A stretch of DNA of 64,000 bases, taken from the NCBI GenBank assembly GCA_016711265.1, contig JADJTI010000006.1:310001-374000 (forward strand), written 5' to 3'. Shown here piece after piece: positions 6,452-15,798 of the stretch. Made by a program: the position numbers and the translations under genes. Every line of letters starts with the position of its first letter. Positions within the stretch are counted from its first letter, which is position 1. This stretch comes from Austwickia sp. GTDB lineage: Bacteria > Actinomycetota > Actinomycetes > Actinomycetales > Dermatophilaceae. The notes beneath the pieces were generated by a model. It was not told the DNA's origin. It saw only the letters and a list, made by a program, of their open reading frames with translations, and did no database searches.

Positions 6452-9207
6452 TGGCTACCTCCAGCATCGTCGTCGTCGTTGTCTGCTGGGCCGACCCCGT
6501 CGGCATCGGACGACGGACCATCCGCCAGCGTACTCTGCACCGATCTCGCGCCCTGAGCAGCCGGTTCCACGCCCTCAACCGGTTCCACGCCCTCGGCGGG
6601 TTCGCTGCCCTCGGTGTCGTCCTCCGGGGCGGTCTCCGCGTTACGCGCCACCGCGACGATGGCATCCCCGCGATCGGGCTTGGCGAACTGAACACCCATG
6701 GTGTTGCGACCGGTACGACGTACTTCATCGACTCGTGACCGAACGATCTTGCCCTTTTCCATCACCACCATGACCTCGTCGCCCTCGTTCACACCCAGGG
6801 CGCCCACGAGATCGCCGCCGCGCTCGGAGAACGCAGCCACGCGGACCCCGAGGCCGGCTCGTCCCTTGACGGGGTAGTCCGAGGCCGGGGTCCGCTTGGC
6901 CAGCCCGTTCTCGAACACCACGAAAACGTCCGGTTCGAGGCCTTCGGCCAGCAGCAGCATGGACAACAGGTGGTCTCCGTTGCGGAATTTCATCCCGGTG
7001 ACCCCGGAGGTGGCCCGGCCCATCGGTCGCAACGCCTCATCGGTGGCGTGGAATCGCAACGACTGGCCTTTGACCGAGACGAGCAGCAAGTCGTCCTGGC
7101 TGGACACCACCCGTGCCCCCACCAGCTCATCGCCGTCGCGCAGATTGACCGCGATCAACCCGCCGGCGCGAGGGGAGTCGTATTCGGACAGTCGCGTCTT
7201 CTTGACCAGACCGTTGCGGGTGGCCAGCACGAGGTACGGCTTCACGGCGTAGTCCTGCAGCGCCAGCACCGCAGCGATCCGTTCGTCGGGGGCGAACGCC
7301 ATCAGGTTCGCCACGTGCTGACCCTTGGAGTCTCGGCCGCCCTCAGGCAGCTCGTAAGCCTTGGCCCGGTACACCCGCCCCAGGTTGGTGAAAAAGAGTA
7401 GCCAGTGGTGGGTGGTGGAGACGAAGAAGTGCTCGACGATGTCGTCCTCGCGCAGTTGCGCCCCGCGGACCCCCTTGCCGCCCCGTTTCTGGCTGCGGTA
7501 CTGCGTCAACGACGTCCGCTTGGCGTACCCCCCGCGGGTGATGGTGACGACGACATCCTCTTGCTTGATGAGGTCTTCCATCGACATGTCGCCCTCGAAC
7601 GGCAGGATCTGGGTTCGCCGCTCGTCGCCGTACTTGAGGTCGATCTCGTGGAGCTCTTCGCTGACGATGGCGCGCTGGCGAGCCGGATCGGCCAGGATCG
7701 ACTCGTAGTCCTCAATGCGCGCGGCCAGTTCGTCGTGCTCGCTGATCAGGCGTTGGCGCTCCAACGCGGCCAGCTGCCGCAGCTGCATGTCCAGGATGGC
7801 CCGCGCCTGGGTGTCGTCGATCTCCAGCAGCTCCATCAGGCCCGTCCGGGCGACCTCCGCGGAGGCCGACCGGCGGATCAACGCGATCACCGCATCCAGC
7901 AGGTCCAGCGCCTTGAGCAGGGCCCGCAGGATGTGCATGCGCTCCTGGGCCTTGCGGAGCCGGAAGGCCGTGCGCCGGACGATGACCTCGATCTGGTGCT
8001 CGACCCAGTGCCGCACGAAGGCATCCAGCGGAAGCGTCCTGGGCACCCCGTCGACGAGCGCAAGCATGTTCGCCCCGAAGGTGGTCTGCAGCTGGGTGTG
8101 CTTGTAGAGGTTGTTCAGCACCACCTTGGCGACCGCGTCGCGCTTGAGGACGATGACCAGCCGCTGCCCCGTGCGGCCGGAGGTTTCGTCGCGAATGTCG
8201 GCGATCCCTGCCAGCCGCCCCTCCCGGATCAACGTGGCGATCTTCTCGGCGAGAGCGTCGGGGTTGACCTGATAGGGGAGTTCGGTGACCACCAGGCACG
8301 TGCGGTTCTGGATCTCCTCGACGCGGACGACGGCCCGCATGATGATCGACCCGCGACCCGTCCGATACGCGCTCTCGATCCCCTTGCGCCCCATGATCAG
8401 GGCTGATGTGGGGAAGTCCGGGCCGGGGATGACCCGCATCAATTCGGCGAGCAGTGTTTCACGTGAAACATCGGGGTTCCTCAGGTACCACTGCACGCCA
8501 GCAATGACCTCGCGCAGATTGTGCGGCGGAATCTGAGTCGCCATCCCCACGGCGATCCCGGCCGAACCGTTGACCAACAGGTTGGGGAAGCGGGCCGGCA
8601 GCACGTCGGGCTGGCGGGTCTTCCCGTCGTAGTTGGGCACGAAATCCACGGTGTCCTCGTGGATGTCCCGCACCATCTCCATGGCCATCGGCGCCATGCG
8701 GCATTCGGTGTATCGAGGCGCGGCCGCGCCGTCGTTGCCCGGGGAGCCGAAGTTGCCCTGGCCCTCCACCAGCGGATAGCGCAGCGACCACGGCTGCACG
8801 AGCCGCACCAACGCGTCATAGATCGAGGCGTCGCCATGGGGGTGGTACTGCGCCATGACGTCCCCGACGACCCGGGTGCACTTGTTGAACGAACGATCCG
8901 GCCGGAAGCCGCCGTCGTACATGGCATAGACAATGCGACGATGCACCGGTTTGAGACCATCGCGTACGTCGGGGAGGGCGCGGCTGACGATCACGCTCAT
9001 CGCGTACTCGATGTAGCTGCGCTGCATCTCGGCGTTCAGGTCGACCGGCTCCACCCGGTCGTGTTGGGGTTCCTCCGCTGGGTCGGAGGCTTGGCGCGAG
9101 CCGTCCCCAGTGGACTCCGAGGGGTCCTGACTCACCTCATCGCCCGCGGTGGGCACTGATTCATCGTCGAAGGGCGGTTGCTCGCTCACGCCATCCTCAC
9201 CATCCAT
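6448..9207 (-). CDS. gyrA: DNA gyrase subunit A
   Basis: 919 residues. GyrA cuts and rejoins the DNA gate and, with GyrB, introduces negative supercoils. An acidic extension of about 55 residues precedes the winged-helix/tower core. AAAPRYTE places the catalytic tyrosine at about residue 166. The quinolone region reads GDASIYD, so Ala127 replaces the serine of E. coli position 83, as in mycobacteria, while Asp131 is kept. The GyrA box QKRGGKG and the six-bladed C-terminal domain follow, then a Glu/Asp/Pro-rich tail. Start ATG 9207 is 89 bases from the end of gyrB, so both are in one minus-strand operon with DUF3566. A parS site lies inside the coding region. Confidence 0.98.
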   Translation of the reverse strand: MDGEDGVSEQPPFDDESVPTAGDEVSQDPSESTGDGSRQASDPAEEPQHDRVEPVDLNAEMQRSYIEYAMSVIVSRALPDVRDGLKPVHRRIVYAMYDGGFRPDRSFNKCTRVVGDVMAQYHPHGDASIYDALVRLVQPWSLRYPLVEGQGNFGSPGNDGAAAPRYTECRMAPMAMEMVRDIHEDTVDFVPNYDGKTRQPDVLPARFPNLLVNGSAGIAVGMATQIPPHNLREVIAGVQWYLRNPDVSRETLLAELMRVIPGPDFPTSALIMGRKGIESAYRTGRGSIIMRAVVRVEEIQNRTCLVVTELPYQVNPDALAEKIATLIREGRLAGIADIRDETSGRTGQRLVIVLKRDAVAKVVLNNLYKHTQLQTTFGANMLALVDGVPRTLPLDAFVRHWVEHQIEVIVRRTAFRLRKAQERMHILRALLKALDLLDAVIALIRRSASAEVARTGLMELLEIDDTQARAILDMQLRQLAALERQRLISEHDELAARIEDYESILADPARQRAIVSEELHEIDLKYGDERRTQILPFEGDMSMEDLIKQEDVVVTITRGGYAKRTSLTQYRSQKRGGKGVRGAQLREDDIVEHFFVSTTHHWLLFFTNLGRVYRAKAYELPEGGRDSKGQHVANLMAFAPDERIAAVLALQDYAVKPYLVLATRNGLVKKTRLSEYDSPRAGGLIAVNLRDGDELVGARVVSSQDDLLLVSVKGQSLRFHATDEALRPMGRATSGVTGMKFRNGDHLLSMLLLAEGLEPDVFVVFENGLAKRTPASDYPVKGRAGLGVRVAAFSERGGDLVGALGVNEGDEVMVVMEKGKIVRSRVDEVRRTGRNTMGVQFAKPDRGDAIVAVARNAETAPEDDTEGSEPAEGVEPVEGVEPAAQGARSVQSTLADGPSSDADGVGPADNDDDDAGGSQ
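8455..8470. promoter_or_regulatory. parS centromere site 1 (inside gyrA)
   Basis: TGTTTCACGTGAAACA is a perfect match to the ParB-binding palindrome. It reads as Val-Ser-Arg-Glu-Thr in GyrA. Confidence 0.95.
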
Positions 9208-9296
9208 CGAAGGTCACGCCGGTTTCGCGTCAGCAGCATCGGCGGCCCTGCCCACCACGGCGCGCGCTTTGCTTGCGGGGCACCCGCGCCGGCACC

Positions 9297-11510
9297 TCAG
9301 GCATCCAGGAATCGCACGTCACGAGCGTTGCGCTGGATGAACGATCGCCGGGACTCCACGTCCTCACCCATCAACACCGAGAAGATCTCGTCGGCGGCCG
9401 CGGCATCATCGAGAGTGACCTGCAGCAACGTCCGGGTGGCCGGGTCCATCGTGGTCTCCCACAGTTCCTGATAGTTCATCTCCCCGAGACCCTTGTACCG
9501 CTGGATCCCGGATTCCTTCCCCAACCGCCAGCCGATGTCCTGCCCGCGGCGCAGCAGCTCATCACGCTGACGATCGGAGAACGCGAACTCGTGCGGGTGG
9601 TTAGCCCACTTCAACCGGTAGAGCGGCGGCTGCGCCAGATAGACATATCCCGCTTCGATCAGCGGGCGCATGAAGCGGAACAGAAGGGTCAGCAGCAGCG
9701 TGCGAATGTGCATGCCGTCCACGTCAGCGTCGGCCATGATCACGATCTTGTGGTATCTCGCCCTGCTCAGGTCGAAATCCTCACCGATGCCCGTACCGAA
9801 TCCGCTGATCAGCGCCTGAATCTCGGTGTTCCCGAGAATCTTGTCGATGCGGGCCTTCTCCACGTTCAGGATCTTGCCGCGAATCGGCAGGATGGCCTGG
9901 TTGATGGGATTGCGGCCCTGCGTCGCCGAACCCCCGGCCGAGTCGCCCTCGACGATGTAGACCTCGCTGATCGAGGGGTCCTTGCTCTGGCAGTCCTTCA
10001 GTTTGCCGGGCAGACCGCCCGACTCCAGCAACCCCTTGCGTCGGGTCGCCTCACGGGCCTTGCGGGCCGCCAGCCGCGCGGCGGAGGCCTGGATCGCCTT
10101 GCGTACGATTTCGCGGCCTTCGGTGGGGTGCCGTTCCAGCCAGTCGCCGAGCCGGTCCGACAGGGCGCTCTGGACGAACCCTTTGACCTCGGAGTTGCCG
10201 AGTTTGGTCTTGGTCTGACCCTCGAACTGCGGCTCACCCAATTTGACCGAAATGACGGCCGTGAGTCCCTCGCGGACGTCTTCGCCCGTCAGGTTCTCAT
10301 CCTTGTCCTTGAGCAGGTTCTGGCGGCGGGCGAACTCGTTGATCAACCGGGTCAAGGCCGCTCGGAAACCCTCTTCGTGAGTCCCGCCTTCGTGGGTGTT
10401 GATCGTGTTGGCGTAGGTGTGCACCGATTCCGAGTAGCCGGTCGTCCACTGCATCGCGACTTCGAGGGAGAGGTGCTGGTCCTCCTGCTCCCGCTCGAAG
10501 GCGATGATCTCGGGGTGAACCTTCTCGACCCGCTTGGAGGCGTTGAGGTGTTTCACGTAGTCGACGAGCCCGCCGTCGTACCGATAGCTGACAGTGCGGC
10601 CCTTGGCGCGGCCCTGCTCATCGAGGTGCACTTCGCTCGGTCGGCCGTCCTCGCCGGCCTCCGGCCCCGCCTGCCCGGTGCCGCACTCGTCCTGCGGTTC
10701 CGCGTGCTCAGCCGCGTCGCTGCCGGCCAGCGCCTGGTCGGCCAAGTGACCTTCTTCGAGCTCGTCCTCAGCGACCTCGACGGCCTGCTGCCGCTCGTCC
10801 GTCAAGGTGATCGTCAAGCCCTTGTTCAGGAACGCCATCTGCTGAAAGCGCGCCCGGATGGTCTCGAAGTCGTACTCGGTCGACTCGAAGATGTCGGGGC
10901 TGGGCCAGAACGTCAAGGTCGTTCCGGTCTCGTCCTCGTCGACCAGAGGTTCCATCTTCTCCAGGGGGGCCAGCGGTACGCCGTGCGCGAACTGCATGCG
11001 AAAGACGTGGCCCTTCTGACGCACCTCGACGGCCAGTCGTTGTGACAGCGCGTTGACGACGGAGGACCCCACGCCGTGCAGCCCACCGGACACCTTGTAG
11101 CCGCCGCCGCCGAACTTGCCGCCGGCGTGCAGCTGGGTCAGCACCAACTCGACCGCCGAGATCCCCTCCACCGGGTGGATGTCGGTCGGGATGCCGCGGC
11201 CGTTGTCGCTGACCCGCACCCCGCCGTCGGCGAGCAGGATGACCCCGACGTGGTCGGCGTACCCGGCCAGCGCCTCGTCCACCGCGTTGTCCACGATCTC
11301 CCACACCAAGTGGTGCAGACCCCGTTCGCCGGTCGACCCGATGTACATGCCGGGGCGCTTGCGCACCGCCTCCAGCCCCTCGAGCACCGTGATCGCGCTC
11401 GCGTCGTACGCCGGCATGCCGGTTTCGGGGTCGATCGAGGCGGTGTCCGTCGTCGTGCTGGGGGGTGCGTCCTGGCCGGGATCGGGAGCATCGAAACGCG
11501 AATCTGACAC
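9297..11510 (-). CDS. gyrB: DNA gyrase subunit B
   Basis: 737 residues from GTG 11510, chosen because GAGGAG lies 6 bases before it; a longer frame upstream lacks a ribosome site. The GHKL ATPase domain shows VDNAVDEALAG, DNGRGIP and GLHGVGSSVVNALS. The TOPRIM domain shows EGDSAGGSA and DADVDGMHIRTLLLTL, and the C-terminal part has QRYKGLGEMN. Between the ATPase and transducer domains is a long acidic insert (about residues 235-300) typical of actinobacterial GyrB but long here. GyrB supplies ATP-driven strand capture for GyrA. The gene lies in the order dciA-gyrB-gyrA and is separated from dciA by a terminator hairpin. Confidence 0.97.
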   Translation of the reverse strand: MSDSRFDAPDPGQDAPPSTTTDTASIDPETGMPAYDASAITVLEGLEAVRKRPGMYIGSTGERGLHHLVWEIVDNAVDEALAGYADHVGVILLADGGVRVSDNGRGIPTDIHPVEGISAVELVLTQLHAGGKFGGGGYKVSGGLHGVGSSVVNALSQRLAVEVRQKGHVFRMQFAHGVPLAPLEKMEPLVDEDETGTTLTFWPSPDIFESTEYDFETIRARFQQMAFLNKGLTITLTDERQQAVEVAEDELEEGHLADQALAGSDAAEHAEPQDECGTGQAGPEAGEDGRPSEVHLDEQGRAKGRTVSYRYDGGLVDYVKHLNASKRVEKVHPEIIAFEREQEDQHLSLEVAMQWTTGYSESVHTYANTINTHEGGTHEEGFRAALTRLINEFARRQNLLKDKDENLTGEDVREGLTAVISVKLGEPQFEGQTKTKLGNSEVKGFVQSALSDRLGDWLERHPTEGREIVRKAIQASAARLAARKAREATRRKGLLESGGLPGKLKDCQSKDPSISEVYIVEGDSAGGSATQGRNPINQAILPIRGKILNVEKARIDKILGNTEIQALISGFGTGIGEDFDLSRARYHKIVIMADADVDGMHIRTLLLTLLFRFMRPLIEAGYVYLAQPPLYRLKWANHPHEFAFSDRQRDELLRRGQDIGWRLGKESGIQRYKGLGEMNYQELWETTMDPATRTLLQVTLDDAAAADEIFSVLMGEDVESRRSFIQRNARDVRFLDA

Positions 11511-11652
11511 GGAGCTCCTCGGAAGGGACAGCGGGCGTTCACATACGGCCTCAGCCAGCGCAATCCTACCTCGAACAAAGAAATACACCTATTAAGAACG
11601 GCCTAGGCGGGCCGTTGCGCGGCAAACGGACCGGCGCCTACGATCCCCTACC

Positions 11653-11695
11653 CGGGTGACCCTTTCGCCGCGCCACGCGCCGAAAGGGTCGCCCG
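11653..11695 (-). terminator. Terminator hairpin after dciA
   Basis: Arms at 11653-11667 and 11681-11695 pair over 15 positions with one mismatch, around GACCCTTTCG / CGAAAGGGTC and a 13-base loop. It begins 16 bases after the dciA stop on the minus strand and lies before gyrB, so it should end the dnaN-gnd-recF-dciA message. Confidence 0.7.
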
Positions 11696-11710
11696 AGCTG
11701 CATCCAGTGC

Positions 11711-12355
11711 TCAGCCGTAGGTGTCGCGGGGCCCACGACCGCGCACGCTCAGCCTGCCGCGCCGCCACGACGGTCCCCCCGGACCGAGAATCCGCAGTTC
11801 CAGGACCAGACCAGGTCCTACCTCGCGTTCGAGCAGCTGGAGAATCGTCGGCGCGAAGCCGCGCAGCTGGGCGGCCCAGGCGCTCGATTCGGCACGGACC
11901 GTCAGCACGCCGCGATCGAAGCGTTCCGGTTCACAGTGCCGGGCCACATCGAGCCCCACGATCACCGCCCACCGGGCCATGATCGAGCCGATCGCCAGGT
12001 CACGCTCCCAGCCGCGATGACTGAGCACCCTGCCCACCGCGTCGGAGACGAGCAGGGGATCGCGGGCGTCGGCACCGGCGGCCGAGCGCCGATCCGTCCC
12101 ACGACCGGTACGCCGCGACGCGCCGAAGCTCGACGCCCCGCCGTCACGACCCGGCATCAACCCCTTGGCGCGGGCGGCGGCCCGGGCGCGGGCCAGCGCC
12201 TCCCGGGCCCCGTCGTCGGCGCCGCCATTGGCACCGTCATTGGCAGAGGTGGCGGGCTGTTCCCGGTCGGCGGCGTCCGCACCCTCGGTCCGCCCGGGGG
12301 TCACGCGAGAGCGTCCCTGGTCCGGGGGCGGGAACGATCCGCCGCTACGGCTCAT
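11711..12355 (-). CDS. dciA: DciA-type helicase loader (DUF721)
   Basis: 214 residues from ATG 12355; GTG 12361 is an equally possible start. The first ~95 residues are disordered and rich in Gly, Ala, Asp and Arg. The DUF721 domain follows: LLVSDAVGRVLSHRGWERDLAIGSIMARWAVIVG, then EPERFDRGVLTVRAESSAWAAQLRGFAPTILQLL. DciA loads or recruits the replicative helicase DnaB in bacteria lacking DnaC/DnaI, and the gene usually follows recF. It overlaps the end of recF, so translation is coupled. Confidence 0.87.
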   Translation of the reverse strand: MSRSGGSFPPPDQGRSRVTPGRTEGADAADREQPATSANDGANGGADDGAREALARARAAARAKGLMPGRDGGASSFGASRRTGRGTDRRSAAGADARDPLLVSDAVGRVLSHRGWERDLAIGSIMARWAVIVGLDVARHCEPERFDRGVLTVRAESSAWAAQLRGFAPTILQLLEREVGPGLVLELRILGPGGPSWRRGRLSVRGRGPRDTYG

Positions 12356-13502
12356 GGTCACCGTGGTGCACAGCGCCCCCCGCGATGACGAAGCGGTCAC
12401 CGGCCAGCGCCGCGGGCACATCCTGGGCGACCGCGGCGGTGATGATCACCTGCTCGCAGTCGGCGATCAGCGTGGCCAGCCGTTCCCGCCGACCCGTATC
12501 GAGCTCGGCGAACACGTCGTCCAGGATCAGCACCGGGTCGTCCCCGAGGTCGTTGCGCAGCAGCTGGTAGGCCGCCAGCCGCAGCCCCAGCGCGAACGAC
12601 CAGGATTCACCGTGGCTGGCATAGCCACGCGCCGGAAGCTCCCCCAGCTGCAACACGAGTTCGTCCCGGTGCGGCCCCACCAGGCACACACCGCGGGCCA
12701 ACTCCTCCTCCCGCCGAGTGTCGATCGTCGCGAGGATGGCCCGTTGCAGCTCCTCTGCTTCGGGTACCTCTCCGGAGGCGACCGCCGCGGCCACCGGGTC
12801 GTCCACGCTGGCCCGGTAGCGCGCGTGCACCCCCGCGTCGCAGGCACTGACCTCGTCGTAGGCGTGTGCCAGCAGGGGGGTCAGATCGCGGGTGAGGCGC
12901 AGCCGGGCGTACATCAGCTGGCCACCCATCATCGCCAGATGCTCGTCCCACACCTCGACGGCCGCCGGGTCCCACCTGGGCCGCCCCGATCGCCCGCCTC
13001 CCGCCTTCAGTGCTGCGGTGCGTTGCCGGACGATCTTGCCGTAGTCGGCGATCACCCCGGCCCAGCGGGGCTGTCGCAACACCAGCAGGCTGTCGAGGAA
13101 GGACCGCCGCTCGCCGGGGTCGCCCTTGACCATGGCCAGGTCTTCGGGGGCGAACAGCACCGTGCGTACCGTCCCCAGGATCTCCCGCGGGCGACTCACC
13201 GGGGATCCGTTCAACCGCGCCCGGTTCGCCCGGCCGGGGACGATCTCCAGCTCGACCCGGGCCGGTCGCTCGCGGCGAACGACCTGCGCACGGACCAGCG
13301 CCGAGGCGGCGCCGTGGCGGACCAGCGGGGCGTCCTGGCTGACCCTGTGTGAACCCAGTGTGGCCAGGTAGCCCGCAGCCTCGATGAGATTGGTCTTGCC
13401 TTGGCCGTTGGCGCCCAAGAGAGTGCTGACGCCCGGGGCCAGGCTCAGATGCGCTTCCGGATAGTTGCGAAAATCCGTCAGCTGGAGCTCAGTAAGGTGC
13501 AC
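12345..13502 (-). CDS. recF: DNA replication and repair protein RecF
   Basis: 385 residues, full length. Walker A is LLGANGQGKTNLIEA, the ABC-type signature region reads SHGESWSFALGLRLAAYQLL and Walker B is DDPVLILDDVFAELD. RecF is a cytoplasmic SMC-like ATPase that helps load RecA at gaps behind replication forks. The start is GTG 13502 and the beginning MHLTELQLTDFRNY is typical. It is preceded by gnd with a 33-base gap and overlaps dciA at its end. Confidence 0.97.
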   Translation of the reverse strand: MHLTELQLTDFRNYPEAHLSLAPGVSTLLGANGQGKTNLIEAAGYLATLGSHRVSQDAPLVRHGAASALVRAQVVRRERPARVELEIVPGRANRARLNGSPVSRPREILGTVRTVLFAPEDLAMVKGDPGERRSFLDSLLVLRQPRWAGVIADYGKIVRQRTAALKAGGGRSGRPRWDPAAVEVWDEHLAMMGGQLMYARLRLTRDLTPLLAHAYDEVSACDAGVHARYRASVDDPVAAAVASGEVPEAEELQRAILATIDTRREEELARGVCLVGPHRDELVLQLGELPARGYASHGESWSFALGLRLAAYQLLRNDLGDDPVLILDDVFAELDTGRRERLATLIADCEQVIITAAVAQDVPAALAGDRFVIAGGAVHHGDHEP

Positions 13503-13535
13503 AGCGCAGCACGCCGGGTCGGTGCCACGGCGGCA

Positions 13536-14600
13536 TCAGTCGGCGACCGAGCCGGTGCCGGACGTCGGACCGGCCTGCGCGGACGAGCCATCCTCGATGG
13601 CACCGGTTCCCGAGGACGGACCGGCCGTGGCCGTCTCCTTCATGGTCGCCTCATCGGGAGTCGCGCCCGCCGGTGGCTGCTTGGCGTCGGCGGCGTGGTT
13701 GACGTCGTCGCGCACATCCTGCTTAGTCACCTCGTGACCGCCGAATTGTCCACGCAGCGCGGCCACCGCCTGCATGGCGGGGGAGTTCTGCTGGCGGGAG
13801 GCGAAGCGGGCAAAGAGCGCCGCCGACAGCACCGGCATCGGCACGGCGTTGTCGATCGCCTCCATCAAGGTCCAGCGTCCCTCGCCGGAGTCGGTGGTGT
13901 ACTCGCTGATGCCGTCCAGCCCCGGGGTCTCCTCCAAGGCCTTGACCAGGAGGTCCAGCAGCCAGGAGCGAACCACGGTGCCGCGCGTCCAGGCCTTGAA
14001 GCAGCCGTGGACGTCGGTGACGATGTCCTTGGCCTCCAGCAGCTCCCACCCCTCGGCGTAGGCGTGCATGAGGCCGTATTCGATGCCGTTGTGGACCATC
14101 TTTGCGTAGTGCCCGGCACCCACCTCGCCGGCGTGCACGAAACCCTCGTCGCGGGGGCCCTCGGGGCGCAGCGCATCGAAGATCGCCATGGCCCGCTCCA
14201 CGTCCTGCGCGGCGCCACCGACCATCAGCCCGTACCCGAGTTCCCGGCCCCAGACACCGCCGCTGACGCCGCAGTCGAGGTACCCGATGCTCCGCTCACG
14301 CAGCCGCTCGGCGTGGGCCATGTCGTCCTTGTAGTAGCTGTTGCCGCCTTCGATCACGAGGTCACCGGCGTCGAGCAGGTCCGCGAGCCCGTCGATCGTG
14401 GTGTGGGTGGGTTCGCCGGCGGGCACCATCACCCAGACCGTGCGGGGGGCGGCCAGCGCCGCGACCAGGCCCGCCAGATCCTCCACATCCCGTTCGTCGG
14501 CCTTGAAGCTGTCGTATCCGATGACTTCATGACCTGCCGCGCGCAGCCGATCGCGCATGTTCGCGCCCATTTTTCCGAGGCCGACGATTCCGAGTTGCAT
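13536..14600 (-). CDS. gnd: 6-phosphogluconate dehydrogenase (decarboxylating, short form)
   Basis: 354 residues. It shows the NAD(P)-binding motif LGIVGLGKMGANM, the substrate signature GVSGGVWGRELGYGLMVGG and the catalytic Lys/Asn region HYAKMVHNGIEYGLM. The short (about 300-residue) form is usually NAD-dependent. It oxidises 6-phosphogluconate to ribulose 5-phosphate and CO2. A C-terminal tail of about 50 residues has two near repeats (AGPSSGTGAIEDGSS and AGPTSGTGSVAD) not expected in the family and probably disordered. Its place between dnaN and recF is a known actinobacterial arrangement. Confidence 0.94.
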   Translation of the reverse strand: MQLGIVGLGKMGANMRDRLRAAGHEVIGYDSFKADERDVEDLAGLVAALAAPRTVWVMVPAGEPTHTTIDGLADLLDAGDLVIEGGNSYYKDDMAHAERLRERSIGYLDCGVSGGVWGRELGYGLMVGGAAQDVERAMAIFDALRPEGPRDEGFVHAGEVGAGHYAKMVHNGIEYGLMHAYAEGWELLEAKDIVTDVHGCFKAWTRGTVVRSWLLDLLVKALEETPGLDGISEYTTDSGEGRWTLMEAIDNAVPMPVLSAALFARFASRQQNSPAMQAVAALRGQFGGHEVTKQDVRDDVNHAADAKQPPAGATPDEATMKETATAGPSSGTGAIEDGSSAQAGPTSGTGSVAD

Positions 14601-14664
14601 GACCTGACCCTCCGCTATGTGGCTCGGTCTTCACGATGTGACGGCGCAGCTGCCACCCTCGCCG

Positions 14665-15798
14665 TCAGCTGGCGAATCGGACCGGCATCAGCACGTAACG
14701 ATACTCGGGGACCGGTTCGCCGTCCTGGGCTGTTTGTCCGGACAGCACCGCCGGGCGACTCGACTGGGTGAACTGCAGGCGGCTGTACGGCGTACCGACG
14801 ACTCCGAGGCCGTCGAGCAGGTAGTGGGGGTTGAAGGCGATGTCGATCTCTGGTCCCTCCATCGCGCAGTCGACCGCCTCGCTGGCCTGCGCATCCTCAC
14901 CGGTGCCGGCGTCGATGACCACCTGGTTCTCCGAGAAGCGCAGCCGGATCGGGGTGTTGCGTTCGGCCACCAAGGACACCCGGCGAACGGCCTCCACGAG
15001 CGCGGTCGTCTCCAGGACGGCCTGGGTGTCGACGCTGGCCGGGAAGATCGAACTGACCTTGGGGTATTCACCGTCCAGGAGGCGGGTCGTCGTACGGCGT
15101 TGGCCCGCTTCGAACCCGACGAGACCGCTGCCGCCGGCGGCGTCACCGATGGCGATCTCGACGGCCCCGACTGCGCCCAACGACTTCGCGGTGTCGGCCA
15201 GCGTGCGCGCCGGCACCAGCAGGACCGCGTTGCCCACGGCCTGAGCCGGCTGCCAGGTCAATTCCCGCATGGCCAACCGGTAGCGGTCGGTGGCGAGCAG
15301 GACCATCGTGTCGCCGTCCACCTCGACCCGCACCGCGGTCAGGATCGGCAACGTGTCACTCCGGTCGGCGGCGACACTGACCTGGGCGACGGCCTGGGTG
15401 AAGAGATCCCCGGCGATGGAGCCGCTGGCCGTGGGCGACACTGGCAGGGAAGGGTATTCCTCGCTGGGCATCTGCAGCAGGCTGAACCGTGACGTGCCGG
15501 CGACCACCGAGATCTTGGCTCCTTCGGTGGCCACGTCGACAGCGTGCGGTGGCAGACTCCGGCAGATGTCGGCGAGCAACTTGCCCATCACCAGGCTGGT
15601 GCCGGGTTGGCTGACATCGGCGGCGACGGTGATCTTGGCCGAGACCTCGTAGTCGAAAGCGGACAGGGTCACCGATCCGGCGGCGTCGGCTTCGATCAGG
15701 ACACCCGCCAGCACAGGCACGGGTGGCCGGGTCGGCAGCCCCCGGGCTACCCAGGTGACCGCCTCGGACAGGACGTCGCGCTCGACACGGAACTTCAC
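14665..15798 (-). CDS. dnaN: DNA polymerase III sliding clamp
   Basis: 377 residues from GTG 15798. It has the usual three-domain clamp sequence: MKFRVERDVLSEAVTWVARGLPTRPPVPVLAGVLIEA at the start, FDYEVSAK, a central LLDGEYPKVSSIFP and the C-terminal YRYVLMPVRFAS. The ring-shaped dimer holds polymerase III on DNA. It lies downstream of the presumed origin and dnaA on the same strand and precedes gnd. Confidence 0.97.
   Translation of the reverse strand: MKFRVERDVLSEAVTWVARGLPTRPPVPVLAGVLIEADAAGSVTLSAFDYEVSAKITVAADVSQPGTSLVMGKLLADICRSLPPHAVDVATEGAKISVVAGTSRFSLLQMPSEEYPSLPVSPTASGSIAGDLFTQAVAQVSVAADRSDTLPILTAVRVEVDGDTMVLLATDRYRLAMRELTWQPAQAVGNAVLLVPARTLADTAKSLGAVGAVEIAIGDAAGGSGLVGFEAGQRRTTTRLLDGEYPKVSSIFPASVDTQAVLETTALVEAVRRVSLVAERNTPIRLRFSENQVVIDAGTGEDAQASEAVDCAMEGPEIDIAFNPHYLLDGLGVVGTPYSRLQFTQSSRPAVLSGQTAQDGEPVPEYRYVLMPVRFAS

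Noticed and set aside
10552..10567. Possible fourth parS site in gyrB (GTGTTTCACGTAG)
   Set aside because: Only the left half matches; the right half lacks GAAACA.
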